Made by a program: the position numbers and the translations under genes | The notes under the pieces: generated by a model | Databases searched by the model: none | Seen by the model: only the letters and a program-made list of their open reading frames with translations | What the model was told of the DNA's origin: nothing | Origin: Nitrososphaerota archaeon | Lineage (GTDB): Archaea > Thermoproteota > Nitrososphaeria_A > Caldarchaeales > Wolframiiraptoraceae | Assembly (NCBI GenBank): GCA_021163925.1 | Contig: JAGGTD010000063.1 | Span: 1-51,578, forward strand | Direction: 5' to 3' | DNA length: 51,578 nucleotides | In this document: in pieces, positions 14,993-23,242 of the stretch | Layout: every line of letters begins with the position of its first letter | Position numbering within the stretch: the first letter of the stretch is position 1

Positions 14993-17680
14993 CTACTTCT
15001 GCCTTCTCACTAGGGCTACTGCTGCGATCGCTATGGCTATTATGGAGATGACTATCGAGATTATCAGCATGGTGTTCAACGTCGAGATCTGGCCCTTCAG
15101 AGATCCGACATCCGCCTCGAGGGAGCTCACCGCATCCTTCAGAGGCTCTATACCCGCCTTCGCCCTCGCCTCAACCTCACCGAGCTTTCCACTGAGATAG
15201 TCCTCTAGGCCGAGCGCCGTGAAGGAGGTCTCTTTGATGACTGGGATGCTGACGAGCTTCGAGGTCACGGCTACGAGGAGCTTAGTCGAACCCGGTGGGA
15301 GCGCTGAGGTATCGGCTGCGCTGAGTCCGACAGACCACAATCCATCCTCGACCGCCTTCGCCGTGCCGACGGCCGTCACCCTGCCCTTGGCATCCACGAT
15401 TATGTATTTCACGGAATCAATATCGGAGATCTTATATGGCTCGCCCTTGAAGGTCACCTTGACGTTGAAGGCGGATCCTAGTCCAGAGATGACGTTGCTC
15501 GGGCCTTCGACCGCCACCTCAGGTATCTTAGGCTCCCCGAAGATCATCCATTTATCGGCGGTATCCGGATATTCCCTATTCGCCTTTATCGTGATTACGT
15601 GTGCGGTTGCGTCGACGCTCTCTAGGTAGAATGGGCCGTCTCCGATCCAGAAGTGCCCCTTCTCCTCATACCACTTCTTAAGGGCCTCATATCTGGCCAC
15701 AGCCTCGTCTTCCGTGATATACTTTCCAAGCACCTCCTTGTATGGTATATACTTCGTTGCTATGGCTTCGTCGAGCATCCTCTTCAGGGTGTCTAAGGTT
15801 GCTCCAGTTATGTAGTTCAGTCTCTCGACTCCGAGCTTATCGGCCTTGGCGGCTGTGAAGGCAGCTAGCCCCTTCTCCTCGGCGAGGAGACCTATCGTTA
15901 TCATGTGCCAAGGAGCCGGCCCATAATCTCCTTGTGGATAGAACCATGAAGCTACGTTGGCGGCTATCCACTCGGCGTCCGGGTAGACGTTATCGGTATA
16001 GAGTTCTAGGACGAGCGGTTTTTTGCTCACTATCTTGAATCCCTTGAAGTACTCCTTGAATGCCTTAAATGTCTCGAGGTAAGATTCGTCGAAGACCGCG
16101 CTGGCGTTGTCAGCCCTATCAAAGGTTATTATATAGTTGAATATGAAGTCGGCGAGCGAGATCTTCGTGCCATCATGCCACTTATGCTCGAATAGATCAT
16201 CTCTGAAGTGTAAGACCACCTTGGCCTTAGCCGTGAGACCATCTGGAGCGGTCAGTATCTTATGCTCCTTAGCATCCCAGCCATACCATGCGTCGGTTGG
16301 AACCTCTATCTTATCTACGAACTTGAGGGAGAGCCAGTCGAGCGTCTTGGTCACGGGGATTCCGCGCTTGACGTAGACCTCGGCCTTCACGACCTTTAGA
16401 GGCCAGTAGAGACCGGTGTATGGGTCGGGCATTAGCGGAGGATCATAGGTTGCTCGATAGATCATCGTGTCATAGACCCAGTCGCTTCCGCCGAGCGGGT
16501 TCCAGGGCTCGATCGGGATCTTAGCCTGCGTTACTATCTTCGCAGTTCCCCCAACCTTCCCCTCAAATCTCAGCGTATATGGCCAAAGCCTGGCGCCATA
16601 GAATCCTCCAGCCAGGTCATATGCTTGCTTAACCCCCTTCCTCGCAACCCATGCGGTGAGGCTATTCACAAGCCATACTCTGACCGAGTCCTTCATCGAT
16701 AGTTCAAGGGCCTTGGCCATGAGCTCATTCCTCTCTTCCCAAGATGCGTAATCCTTGGTCGCCAACCTCTTAGCGACCTCATCGAACTCTGGAGCAGGCT
16801 TATATGCCTGCCAGAGTGGGACGGGTATTCCTCGAGGCGTGTAGAAGAAGTCGAAGTTATCCGACTCATCTCTGGCTATAACCGTCGTCACCCATCCTCC
16901 AGTATAGATGTGCCACTTGCCCTCGGCTGGGTCTCCGAAAAGCCAGAGCGGGGCGGCCTCCTTGCTCGTCTTATACATCCTCTCTACTGTGAACCCGAGC
17001 TTCTCGAGCTGCGATGCAACATAGTCTCCTATCTCCTTCCTCTCATCCTCAACTCTTATGATGAACTTTATCGTGACAGGCTTGCCCTTATACTGCCACT
17101 TACCGTTAACTAGCTCGGCGCCGAGCTTCTTCATCTCCTCGGTGATGATCGCCTTAGCCTTCTCAAAGTTGTAGCTATACTTGAGTTCAAGCTTCTTCGC
17201 AACGTCTATGAGCCGTGCATAGTCTGGGAAGGACGGGGTTATGGCGAGGTATCTCGGGACGGCTAAGCCTCCGCAAAGCTCGTCTGCGATATACTTTCTA
17301 TCCACGAGATAGTTCATAGCCTCCCTTATCTTCGGGTCCCAAAATGGGTTCAGCTCTCCGGTTGCTGGGAACTCGGGTCCCACCGGGTTGAAGGTGAGTT
17401 CGTTATATGAGCCGTAGGACATCGCATACCAGAGATTTGGCGACGCCTTGACCTTCTTGAAGAGCTCTGGATCGGTTAGACCATAATAATATAGGTGTGC
17501 TTCTCCAGCCTCGAGCATACTGATGGCCGTGGCATCATCAGCCACCGAGGAAAAGACAACTTCGTCTACCCAAGGCCCTCTCGGCGCCTCCTGAGCGGCG
17601 GTCGGCAAACTCATCGTTGGGATTATCAGCATGAATGCTACAAGAATCGAAAGTACTAGGAGAAACCTTCCATTTTTCAT
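14993..17680 (-). CDS. family-5 solute-binding protein with swapped (circularly permuted) halves
   Basis: Extracellular binding protein of the Opp operon: Sec signal peptide (1-29), and a C-terminal coiled coil plus helix (about 870-890) anchoring it to the membrane. After the signal the chain starts at PWVDEVVFSSVADDATAISMLEAGEAHLYY, which corresponds to the middle of DppA (PQIDTLVFSITPD). It runs through the VREA-type helix, YNFEKAK and the family C-terminus (to about 372), and only then gives the N-terminal half: TQAKIPIEPWNPL, the YRATYDPPL segment, LHFRDDLFEHKWHDGTKISLADFIF, and GDGPFYLESV (about 694-703). A beta-rich segment follows (about 720-830). The 895-aa length exceeds the usual 500-600. 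A GGGGGT stretch precedes the ATG by about 6 nt. Confidence 0.9.
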   Translation of the reverse strand: MKNGRFLLVLSILVAFMLIIPTMSLPTAAQEAPRGPWVDEVVFSSVADDATAISMLEAGEAHLYYYGLTDPELFKKVKASPNLWYAMSYGSYNELTFNPVGPEFPATGELNPFWDPKIREAMNYLVDRKYIADELCGGLAVPRYLAITPSFPDYARLIDVAKKLELKYSYNFEKAKAIITEEMKKLGAELVNGKWQYKGKPVTIKFIIRVEDERKEIGDYVASQLEKLGFTVERMYKTSKEAAPLWLFGDPAEGKWHIYTGGWVTTVIARDESDNFDFFYTPRGIPVPLWQAYKPAPEFDEVAKRLATKDYASWEERNELMAKALELSMKDSVRVWLVNSLTAWVARKGVKQAYDLAGGFYGARLWPYTLRFEGKVGGTAKIVTQAKIPIEPWNPLGGSDWVYDTMIYRATYDPPLMPDPYTGLYWPLKVVKAEVYVKRGIPVTKTLDWLSLKFVDKIEVPTDAWYGWDAKEHKILTAPDGLTAKAKVVLHFRDDLFEHKWHDGTKISLADFIFNYIITFDRADNASAVFDESYLETFKAFKEYFKGFKIVSKKPLVLELYTDNVYPDAEWIAANVASWFYPQGDYGPAPWHMITIGLLAEEKGLAAFTAAKADKLGVERLNYITGATLDTLKRMLDEAIATKYIPYKEVLGKYITEDEAVARYEALKKWYEEKGHFWIGDGPFYLESVDATAHVITIKANREYPDTADKWMIFGEPKIPEVAVEGPSNVISGLGSAFNVKVTFKGEPYKISDIDSVKYIIVDAKGRVTAVGTAKAVEDGLWSVGLSAADTSALPPGSTKLLVAVTSKLVSIPVIKETSFTALGLEDYLSGKLGEVEARAKAGIEPLKDAVSSLEADVGSLKGQISTLNTMLIISIVISIIAIAIAAVALVRRQK

Positions 17681-17816
17681 ATCTTAACCCCCGAATTGTT
17701 ATTGTTTTTATGCAAGCTTCATTAAAAAGCTTTTTCCCGAGATACCCCGATTTCTCCCCAAATATCGTAAATGAAAGATCCTTCACAGAACATATGGAGA
17801 TGATCATGGGCGAGGT

Positions 17817-18692
17817 TCATGCCATAAAAAATTTCGTCGAAAACGCGCAGACCAAGGCACCGATTAACGGTATCGGGAGACCTGGGACTATCCTCCTCCT
17901 TTGGAGAAGCAAAAGGATGATTGTGTAGCCCGCCACGATCGCGACGGTCGCGGCCACCGCCGGCGTCTCCCCGAGATTCCAAAAGATGGCTGAGATGGTC
18001 AGAGAGTAGAAGAAGAGGTCTCCAAGCCCTATAACCAGATCGCCCACCTCGACCGCCAACCCCCTGAGTATCGGGGCGTCTTGCTTGGTTAGGTGGGAGA
18101 GGTGTCCCTTGTAGACTGCGAGGATGTCGTAGATCGAGATTGCGGCCACGAGGACTAGGAAGGTCCAATATGGTATGCTCATCCCTATAACCCCTCCAGC
18201 TCCAGAAGCGATATAAGATGCGGCGAAGGACATGGAGATCTCCCCTTCTCTAAATATTAGAAGATATGTTATTATCGTCGCGGTGGCCGATGCTAGGGGT
18301 ATCCAGAGGTTGAAGATCCATGGATTTAGGGTTAGGGATAGGTTTAGGAGGTGGAGGGTTGTTATGCTGAATGAGACGAGCCAAGCGAGGCATGCCACCA
18401 AAATCCTCAAAATTCTAGGCTTCCTGCTCGCGATATAGAGTATGATTATGCTTGATACGGCTATCAACCCAATCACTATCAAGGTGTTTAGGTATGGCGC
18501 CGGGTTCGAGAGAGCTTGAGTGGGTGGAGCCGTTGGAGAAGGCTCTTCAACCGGAGTTATGATCGGCTTTGGAAAGACTATCCCTGCGCGTCCGGTGAGG
18601 AGCACGCAGATCCAAGTCATGATGATCGACAGGGCGACTGGGAGATAGGTTCTCGGAGTTATCCTCAACCTCCTAGCATCTTCCTCGCCCAT
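17817..18692 (-). CDS. presenilin/signal-peptide-peptidase-like A22 intramembrane protease
   Basis: 291 aa, about nine hydrophobic helices. The two catalytic aspartates are in SIYDILAVYKGH (YD motif) and LVIGLGDLFFYS (GxGD motif), and the third signature is the PALP-like LPIPLIG near the C-terminus, so all three A22 elements are present in order. Expected to cleave substrates inside the membrane, such as leftover signal peptides (by family). A proline/threonine-rich loop follows helix 1. Its TATA-like tataat lies 30-40 nt upstream, giving a short leader. Single gene on its strand after the Opp operon. Confidence 0.88.
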   Translation of the reverse strand: MGEEDARRLRITPRTYLPVALSIIMTWICVLLTGRAGIVFPKPIITPVEEPSPTAPPTQALSNPAPYLNTLIVIGLIAVSSIIILYIASRKPRILRILVACLAWLVSFSITTLHLLNLSLTLNPWIFNLWIPLASATATIITYLLIFREGEISMSFAASYIASGAGGVIGMSIPYWTFLVLVAAISIYDILAVYKGHLSHLTKQDAPILRGLAVEVGDLVIGLGDLFFYSLTISAIFWNLGETPAVAATVAIVAGYTIILLLLQRRRIVPGLPIPLIGALVCAFSTKFFMA

Positions 18693-18803
18693 ATCCTATC
18701 TTCTCCTCAAAAACCCTCCTTCATCTATAATAGATTTTCGAGCCAAGGTCTTCGATTAAGATCAATATAAGAGTTCGCCCCTGAATTTTCGGTGGATTGA
18801 TGG

Positions 18804-19184
18804 TTGAAGTATAGGTTGATGGATCTCCTCGCATGCCCCATGTGTAAACACTTCCCATTGAAGCTCATAGTATTCGAGGAGACTGAGATAGAAAAACCTC
18901 AAAGGATCAGAAAATGCGAGCTATACTGTGGCTATCATCAAGCGATGGTCAAGGATCTCTCGGAATTAAGCTGTGAGGATTGCTGGAGCAGGGAGATAGT
19001 GAGCGGGATACTGATCTGCGAGGAGTGTGGGAGATGGTATCCTATCGAGGAGGAGATTCCGAGGATGCTTCCAGACGACCTAAGGGATAGAAACAAGGAC
19101 CTAAGCTTTCTCTCGAGGTGGAGATCGAGGATACCTGAGAAGATTTTACGTGAGGGAAAGCCTTTCAACCTTGGAAATCCATAG
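18804..19184 (+). CDS. Trm112-like methyltransferase-activating zinc protein
   Basis: 126 aa. Two zinc-ligand pairs (LLACPMC near 11-14 and ILICEECGRWYPI in the second half) and the MLPDDLRD ending are the Trm112 pattern; an additional Cys-rich insert (CELYCGYH, SCEDCW) lies between them, as in archaeal versions. It acts as the small obligate partner of tRNA, rRNA and release-factor methyltransferases (family knowledge). The frame starts with TTG 18804; the ATG at 18800 is in another frame and stops after four codons (MVEV), overlapping the true start. A TATA-like caatataag lies about 35 nt upstream. Alba follows 55 bp downstream. Confidence 0.82.
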   Translation: MKYRLMDLLACPMCKHFPLKLIVFEETEIEKPQRIRKCELYCGYHQAMVKDLSELSCEDCWSREIVSGILICEECGRWYPIEEEIPRMLPDDLRDRNKDLSFLSRWRSRIPEKILREGKPFNLGNP

Positions 19185-19239
19185 AGAAAAAGTTTTTTAC
19201 GTTGAGGAGACCTTACCTCTCCATGCGAGGTGGACTTGG

Positions 19240-19545
19240 ATGAGCGCTCCATCCTCTGAAGACGCGGTTGTCTTGGTGGGCAGGAAGCCGACGATGAACT
19301 ACGTTCTCGCCACGACCATGCCTCTCACCGAGGGCAAGAGGGTCGTCCTGAAGGCTCGTGGAAGGGCTATAAGCAAGGCCGTCGATGTCGCCGAGGTCGT
19401 TAGGAGGAGATTCATCAAGGACGCGGTTATCGAGAGCGTGAATATTGGGACTGAGGAGGGCAGGGTTGGACAGGATGGGAGGCCGCGGAACGTCAGCACC
19501 ATAGAGATAACGATTGCCCCGAAGAAGTCTTCGAAGAAGAAGTAA
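19240..19545 (+). CDS. albA: Alba DNA/RNA-binding chromatin protein
   Basis: Small basic nucleoid protein that coats DNA and binds RNA. Diagnostic segment: VLVGRKPTMNYVLATTM, GRAISKAVDVAEVVRRRF and the C-terminal STIEITIAPK strand, with a Lys-rich tail. The tracked ORF starts at 19150 inside the Trm112 gene, but ATG 19240 (MSAPSSEDAV) has a strong GAGGTGG ribosome-binding site 7 nt upstream and gives 101 aa, close to the usual 90-97. Probably cotranscribed with Trm112. Confidence 0.95.
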   Translation: MSAPSSEDAVVLVGRKPTMNYVLATTMPLTEGKRVVLKARGRAISKAVDVAEVVRRRFIKDAVIESVNIGTEEGRVGQDGRPRNVSTIEITIAPKKSSKKK

Positions 19546-19606
19546 ACCACCTCCACTCCTATTTTATCTATAGCTTATATCCCAAGAGATCTCTCAGATC
19601 TTTGGG

Positions 19607-20467
19607 ATGATCAAGATCGTCGACGAGGATTTCGTGAAGAACTGTATCAGGCCTAGGAGAGTGGATTCGCATAAGGGGGAGAATGGTAGGGTGATGGTGG
19701 TTGGAGGGAGCTGGCTATATCATGGAGCGCCATTCCTCTCAGCCATGGCCTCGCTGAGGTGCGGGGTCGACCTAGCATATATCGCAGCTCCAGAGAAGAT
19801 AGCCACAGCTATCAGAGCCCTCTCACCAAACATAATCCTCCTGCCATTATCGGATCTAAAGCTCACGAGAGGTGTGGCCAAAAGAGTCTTGAAGATCCTC
19901 CCGGAGATAGACTCCCTGGTCATAGGCCCTGGACTGGCCTCGGGCGGGGAGGCTGGGATAGAGCTTGTAGTCAAGGAGGCCATCACGCTCAAGAAGGGAG
20001 TTGTCCTCGATGCAACCGCCCTATACCCAGAGATCCTTGAAAGAGTCTCGGGTGGAAGAGTTGTCTTAACACCTCATGCTGGAGAGTTTAGGAGAGTCTT
20101 TGGTAGAGATGTTCCGAGCGAATTGGATGAGAGGGTTAAGCTTGTTAAGGAGGAGGCTGAGAGGAATAAGGTGACCATACTCTTGAAAGGTAGATTCGAC
20201 GTGATATCGGATGGGGTTGAGGTTATGGTTAATGAGACCGGGACGCCCGCCATGACCGTCGGCGGGACAGGAGATGTATTAACCGGAGTGATCGCCGCCC
20301 TCCTAGCATGGGGAAACGATCCATTCAAGGCGGCCGCATCCGCTGCTTGGATAAATGGTAAGGCCGGTGAACTCGCCTCCTCTAAATTTGGATTACATAT
20401 ATTGGCGACCGATGTGATAGATGCTCTGCCCGAGGTCTTGAGGAGGTTTGATAGAGTTGTTGAGTGA
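19607..20467 (+). CDS. nnrD: ADP/ATP-dependent NAD(P)H-hydrate dehydratase
   Basis: Repairs damaged NAD(P)HX by dehydration of the S epimer. Complete motif set: VVGGSWLYHGAP, VIGPGLASGG, LTPHAGEFRRVFG, LLKGRFDVI and the catalytic NETGTPAMTVGGTGDVLTG. The 286-aa length fits a stand-alone NnrD domain. A TATA-like cttatat lies about 29 nt before the ATG. The epimerase partner (NnrE) is 2.8 kb away on the other strand and carries a decayed copy of this domain, so this gene must supply the dehydratase. The prepilin peptidase overlaps its 3' end. Confidence 0.93.
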   Translation: MIKIVDEDFVKNCIRPRRVDSHKGENGRVMVVGGSWLYHGAPFLSAMASLRCGVDLAYIAAPEKIATAIRALSPNIILLPLSDLKLTRGVAKRVLKILPEIDSLVIGPGLASGGEAGIELVVKEAITLKKGVVLDATALYPEILERVSGGRVVLTPHAGEFRRVFGRDVPSELDERVKLVKEEAERNKVTILLKGRFDVISDGVEVMVNETGTPAMTVGGTGDVLTGVIAALLAWGNDPFKAAASAAWINGKAGELASSKFGLHILATDVIDALPEVLRRFDRVVE

Positions 20468-21185
20468 GCTTAGGATTTTAGACGCCGTGAGGATATCCTT
20501 GATCTCGGCGACCATGCTCTACGCATCTTACAGCGACTGGGTTTCGAGGGAGGTTGACGATAAGGTTTGGATAATATCGGGGATAATTGGGGGAGCTTTA
20601 ACGGCATTAGACCTGCTCTTAACCTGGAGCCTTAGATATCTAATCCTCGCCCTAATCTCGATAGGACTTGGATGCGGCCTCGCCTATGCATTCTACTACT
20701 TTGGATTCTATGGTGGGGCGGATGCGAAGGCTGTCATGGTGATCTCTATAGGGCTTCCACTCTATTATCCCAGGATGATGCTCCATCCATTCACGGGCTT
20801 GGCCTCCCTCTCAAATGGATTATTGATCTCGCTGATAATGCCGGTCTCCATGCTGATCATAAATCTATCCGCTATTCTGAGAGGTGAAGACGTCTTTGAG
20901 GGATTTGAGCATGAAAGCAGGATCAGAAAGCTCGCCGCACTCTTCTTTGGAATTAGGGTGAGGGACGCTAGGAGGAGAAAATTCTGGCTACCTCTTGAAG
21001 AGGAGAGGGATGGGAGGAGATACTTCAGCTTTAACATCCTAACCTTCGAGCTTGAGGAGCCGAAGAGAGATGATTGCTGGGTCACCCCCGGCCTCCCCCT
21101 ACTCCTCTTCATAACCGCTGGTCTGCTGATATTCATCTTTCTGGGGGATCTGATCTACGTAATCGCCTCGATCTTCATCCATTAA
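20457..21185 (+). CDS. A24 (prepilin/preflagellin) peptidase, PibD/FlaK-like
   Basis: Membrane aspartyl protease that trims class III signal peptides of archaeal pilins. Catalytic aspartates are in YSDWVSREVDD and in GGADAKA (the GxGD-type motif). There are about six helices and a large cytosolic insert (about 150-215, rich in Arg/Glu) before the last helix. The tracked start is TTG 20448, but AGGAGG at 20441-20446 is better spaced for TTG 20457, which overlaps the nnrD stop. No pilin or secretion-ATPase gene is nearby, so its substrates are elsewhere. Confidence 0.85.
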   Translation: MLSELRILDAVRISLISATMLYASYSDWVSREVDDKVWIISGIIGGALTALDLLLTWSLRYLILALISIGLGCGLAYAFYYFGFYGGADAKAVMVISIGLPLYYPRMMLHPFTGLASLSNGLLISLIMPVSMLIINLSAILRGEDVFEGFEHESRIRKLAALFFGIRVRDARRRKFWLPLEEERDGRRYFSFNILTFELEEPKRDDCWVTPGLPLLLFITAGLLIFIFLGDLIYVIASIFIH

Positions 21186-21286
21186 GATAAGGGTTCTCGG
21201 CGTATATCTCCGAATGATTCATGGATAAAGCCGTGAAGGGTTTTGGAGATAAAGCTCAAATGCTCTGAAACAATCTAGTTAGGTGG

Positions 21287-22078
21287 ATGAAGATCGTCAG
21301 GCTGAGGACGGGCGTCGAGGGAATCGACAAGCTCCTCGAGGGAGGGATACCTGAGGGATTCTTCGTGGCGGTCACGGGTGAGCCTGGATGCGGGAAGACA
21401 ATATTCTCGATCCACTTCATCTATCAAGGAGTTCTTGACGGAGATAAGTGCATCTATGTAACGACCGAGGAGAGCAGGGAATCTATCATCAGACAGGCTG
21501 CTCAATTCAACATGGACTTCGAGAAGGCGGTTGAGGAGAAGAGGCTCATAGTGATCGACGCCCTTATGGGTAGGGAGGATAGGTGGAGTCTCCAAAGCCT
21601 TGACATGGAGGCGCTCGTCGATAAGATAATCGAGGCCAAGAAGGAGCTCGGATATGGAAGGGCTAGGGTAGCTATAGACAGCCTATCTGCGTTCTGGCTG
21701 GACAAGCCCGCGATGGCGAGGAGATATAGTTACTTCATCAAGAAGGTCTTATCGAAGTGGAATTTCACGATAGTTGCCGTTAGCCAATATGCGATAACGA
21801 CCGCCGAGAGCTTCGGCTGGGGAGTCGAGCATATAGCGGATGGGATAATCAGGTTTAGGAGGATCCTGAGGGGTGGGGAGCTTAGGAGGTTCATCGTGAT
21901 CGAGAAGATGAGGCAGACAAACCACAGCAGATACCTCTACGAGATAGACATAAGGCCCGGGATAGGGATGACGATTATAGGCAGAGTCAGGAGGAGAGTT
22001 GAAGACTACAAGCTCCCATCCGAGGTCATGAGAAAGATCCTCGAAGCAAAGCTAAGATCCGAAGAAGAACTCCTATAA
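21287..22078 (+). CDS. KaiC-like RecA-superfamily ATPase
   Basis: 263 aa, a single KaiC domain. Walker A GEPGCGKT (31-38), a catalytic Glu pair in VTTEES, the Walker B region RVAIDSLSAFW, and the late segment GIIRFRRI-LRRFIVIEKMRQTNHS typical of archaeal KaiC-like proteins. Function is unknown for the family in archaea; roles in signalling or motility have been proposed for some members. The SD-like TTAGGTGG directly precedes the ATG. Confidence 0.88.
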   Translation: MKIVRLRTGVEGIDKLLEGGIPEGFFVAVTGEPGCGKTIFSIHFIYQGVLDGDKCIYVTTEESRESIIRQAAQFNMDFEKAVEEKRLIVIDALMGREDRWSLQSLDMEALVDKIIEAKKELGYGRARVAIDSLSAFWLDKPAMARRYSYFIKKVLSKWNFTIVAVSQYAITTAESFGWGVEHIADGIIRFRRILRGGELRRFIVIEKMRQTNHSRYLYEIDIRPGIGMTIIGRVRRRVEDYKLPSEVMRKILEAKLRSEEELL

Positions 22079-22157
22079 ACCGAGTAAGCGAATAACATAA
22101 TATCCGCATATCCGTCCATCTAACAGATTTCAAGTGATGGCCAAAAGAAGAAGTTAA

Positions 22158-22232
22158 TGCTCCGGCCGGGATTTGAACCCGGGTCACGGGCTCGAGAGGC
22201 CCGCATACTTGACCGGACTATACTACCGGAGC
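22158..22232 (-). tRNA. tRNA-Glu (CTC)
   Basis: Minus-strand cloverleaf: acceptor GCTCCGG/CCGGAGC, anticodon stem CGGGC/GCCCG with loop CTCTCGA (anticodon CTC), T arm with GGTTCAAAT, discriminator A. No intron, and CCA is not encoded. Confidence 0.95.
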
Positions 22233-22360
22233 GGCTTATTGGCTGGCGGTAGAAACAATGGCTTGGTTTTATGAATACTTTTCGCCGTGAAAGCTTGTTC
22301 TGGATGGAGTTTTAAACATTTTTAGAAGAATGGGCTCCGTTTTGGTCGGAGGGGTGTTCT

Positions 22361-23242
22361 GTGGATGAAGTCGATCTCGTGAGATCTCATTATGGGAGGC
22401 TTGAGGTTAGGGGTGAGATCGCCGAGTATTGTAGGGATAGGTGGGTTGCAGTCCACTGTGAGAGGCTTGATGATAGGGGTGTTAGGGTTATGGTGAGGTA
22501 TGGGCGTAGGTCGAGGAAGCCCTTAAAGATATGCTCTGAGGCCGATGTCCTGAGAATTCTCGAGGAGTTTAGGGATTTGAGGCCAAGATCATTTTATGCG
22601 ACCATTCACAGCTATTCTAAGTTGACGAGCTATGAGGACACATTGGATAGGGGGAACATAATATCATCTATGCCGACATGGGATATAGATTCTAAGGATG
22701 GGGATTGGAGGAAGGTGGTTGAGAAGGCGGAGGAGATAGTGGAGGTTTTGGAGAGATTTAGGGTTGTGGAGTCCGTCTTCTTTAAGTGGAGCGGTAGGGG
22801 AGCCCACATACACATCCATGGAGAGGCTTTCAGCCCAGAGATTAGGAGGAAGATAGATCCAATCGATATATCCTATTCGATAACCCAATACGTGATCAAT
22901 AGGTTGAGTCCATCGAGCGATGTGGTTGTCGAGAATAAGATAGATCTTCAGAGGGTTTTCACGGCCCCACTATCACTTCACAGAGTCCTCGATAGGGTTG
23001 CCGTCTGCCTAAAGCCTGAGAAGATAGGTGAGTTCGATATAAGCTGGACGGATCCGAGGTCTTTCAAACATGATTCAAGCTCTTGGAGGAGATATGTTGT
23101 TGGTGAGGGGGATGAGCTCGCTGAGAGGGCTTTCAGGGCGATAGGCCCATACATCGTTGGGAGGATTAGGCGGAGGAGGAAGCATAAGCCCCTAGATAAG
23201 CAGATCCTCGACATGTTTAAGAGATTTGAGTCAAGACCTTAA
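22361..23242 (+). CDS. archaeo-eukaryotic primase superfamily protein (PriS-like)
   Basis: 293 aa. The catalytic acidic motif is PTWDIDSKD, followed by the primase histidine motif SGRGAHIHIHG (PriS has SGxxGxHIH), and the third-acid region KIDLQRVFTAPLSLH, in the correct order, so the AEP catalytic core looks complete. The zinc-binding motif and the full N-terminal region of canonical PriS (about 340 aa) are not visible. It may be the replicative small subunit of this lineage or a paralog; no PriL lies beside it. GTG 22361 has a GGAGGGGT ribosome-binding site. It overlaps nnrE by 12 bp, convergently. Confidence 0.75.
   Translation: MDEVDLVRSHYGRLEVRGEIAEYCRDRWVAVHCERLDDRGVRVMVRYGRRSRKPLKICSEADVLRILEEFRDLRPRSFYATIHSYSKLTSYEDTLDRGNIISSMPTWDIDSKDGDWRKVVEKAEEIVEVLERFRVVESVFFKWSGRGAHIHIHGEAFSPEIRRKIDPIDISYSITQYVINRLSPSSDVVVENKIDLQRVFTAPLSLHRVLDRVAVCLKPEKIGEFDISWTDPRSFKHDSSSWRRYVVGEGDELAERAFRAIGPYIVGRIRRRRKHKPLDKQILDMFKRFESRP

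Noticed and set aside
18800-18814. ATG of a four-codon ORF before Trm112
   Set aside because: It overlaps the TTG start by chance position; regulatory meaning cannot be supported.
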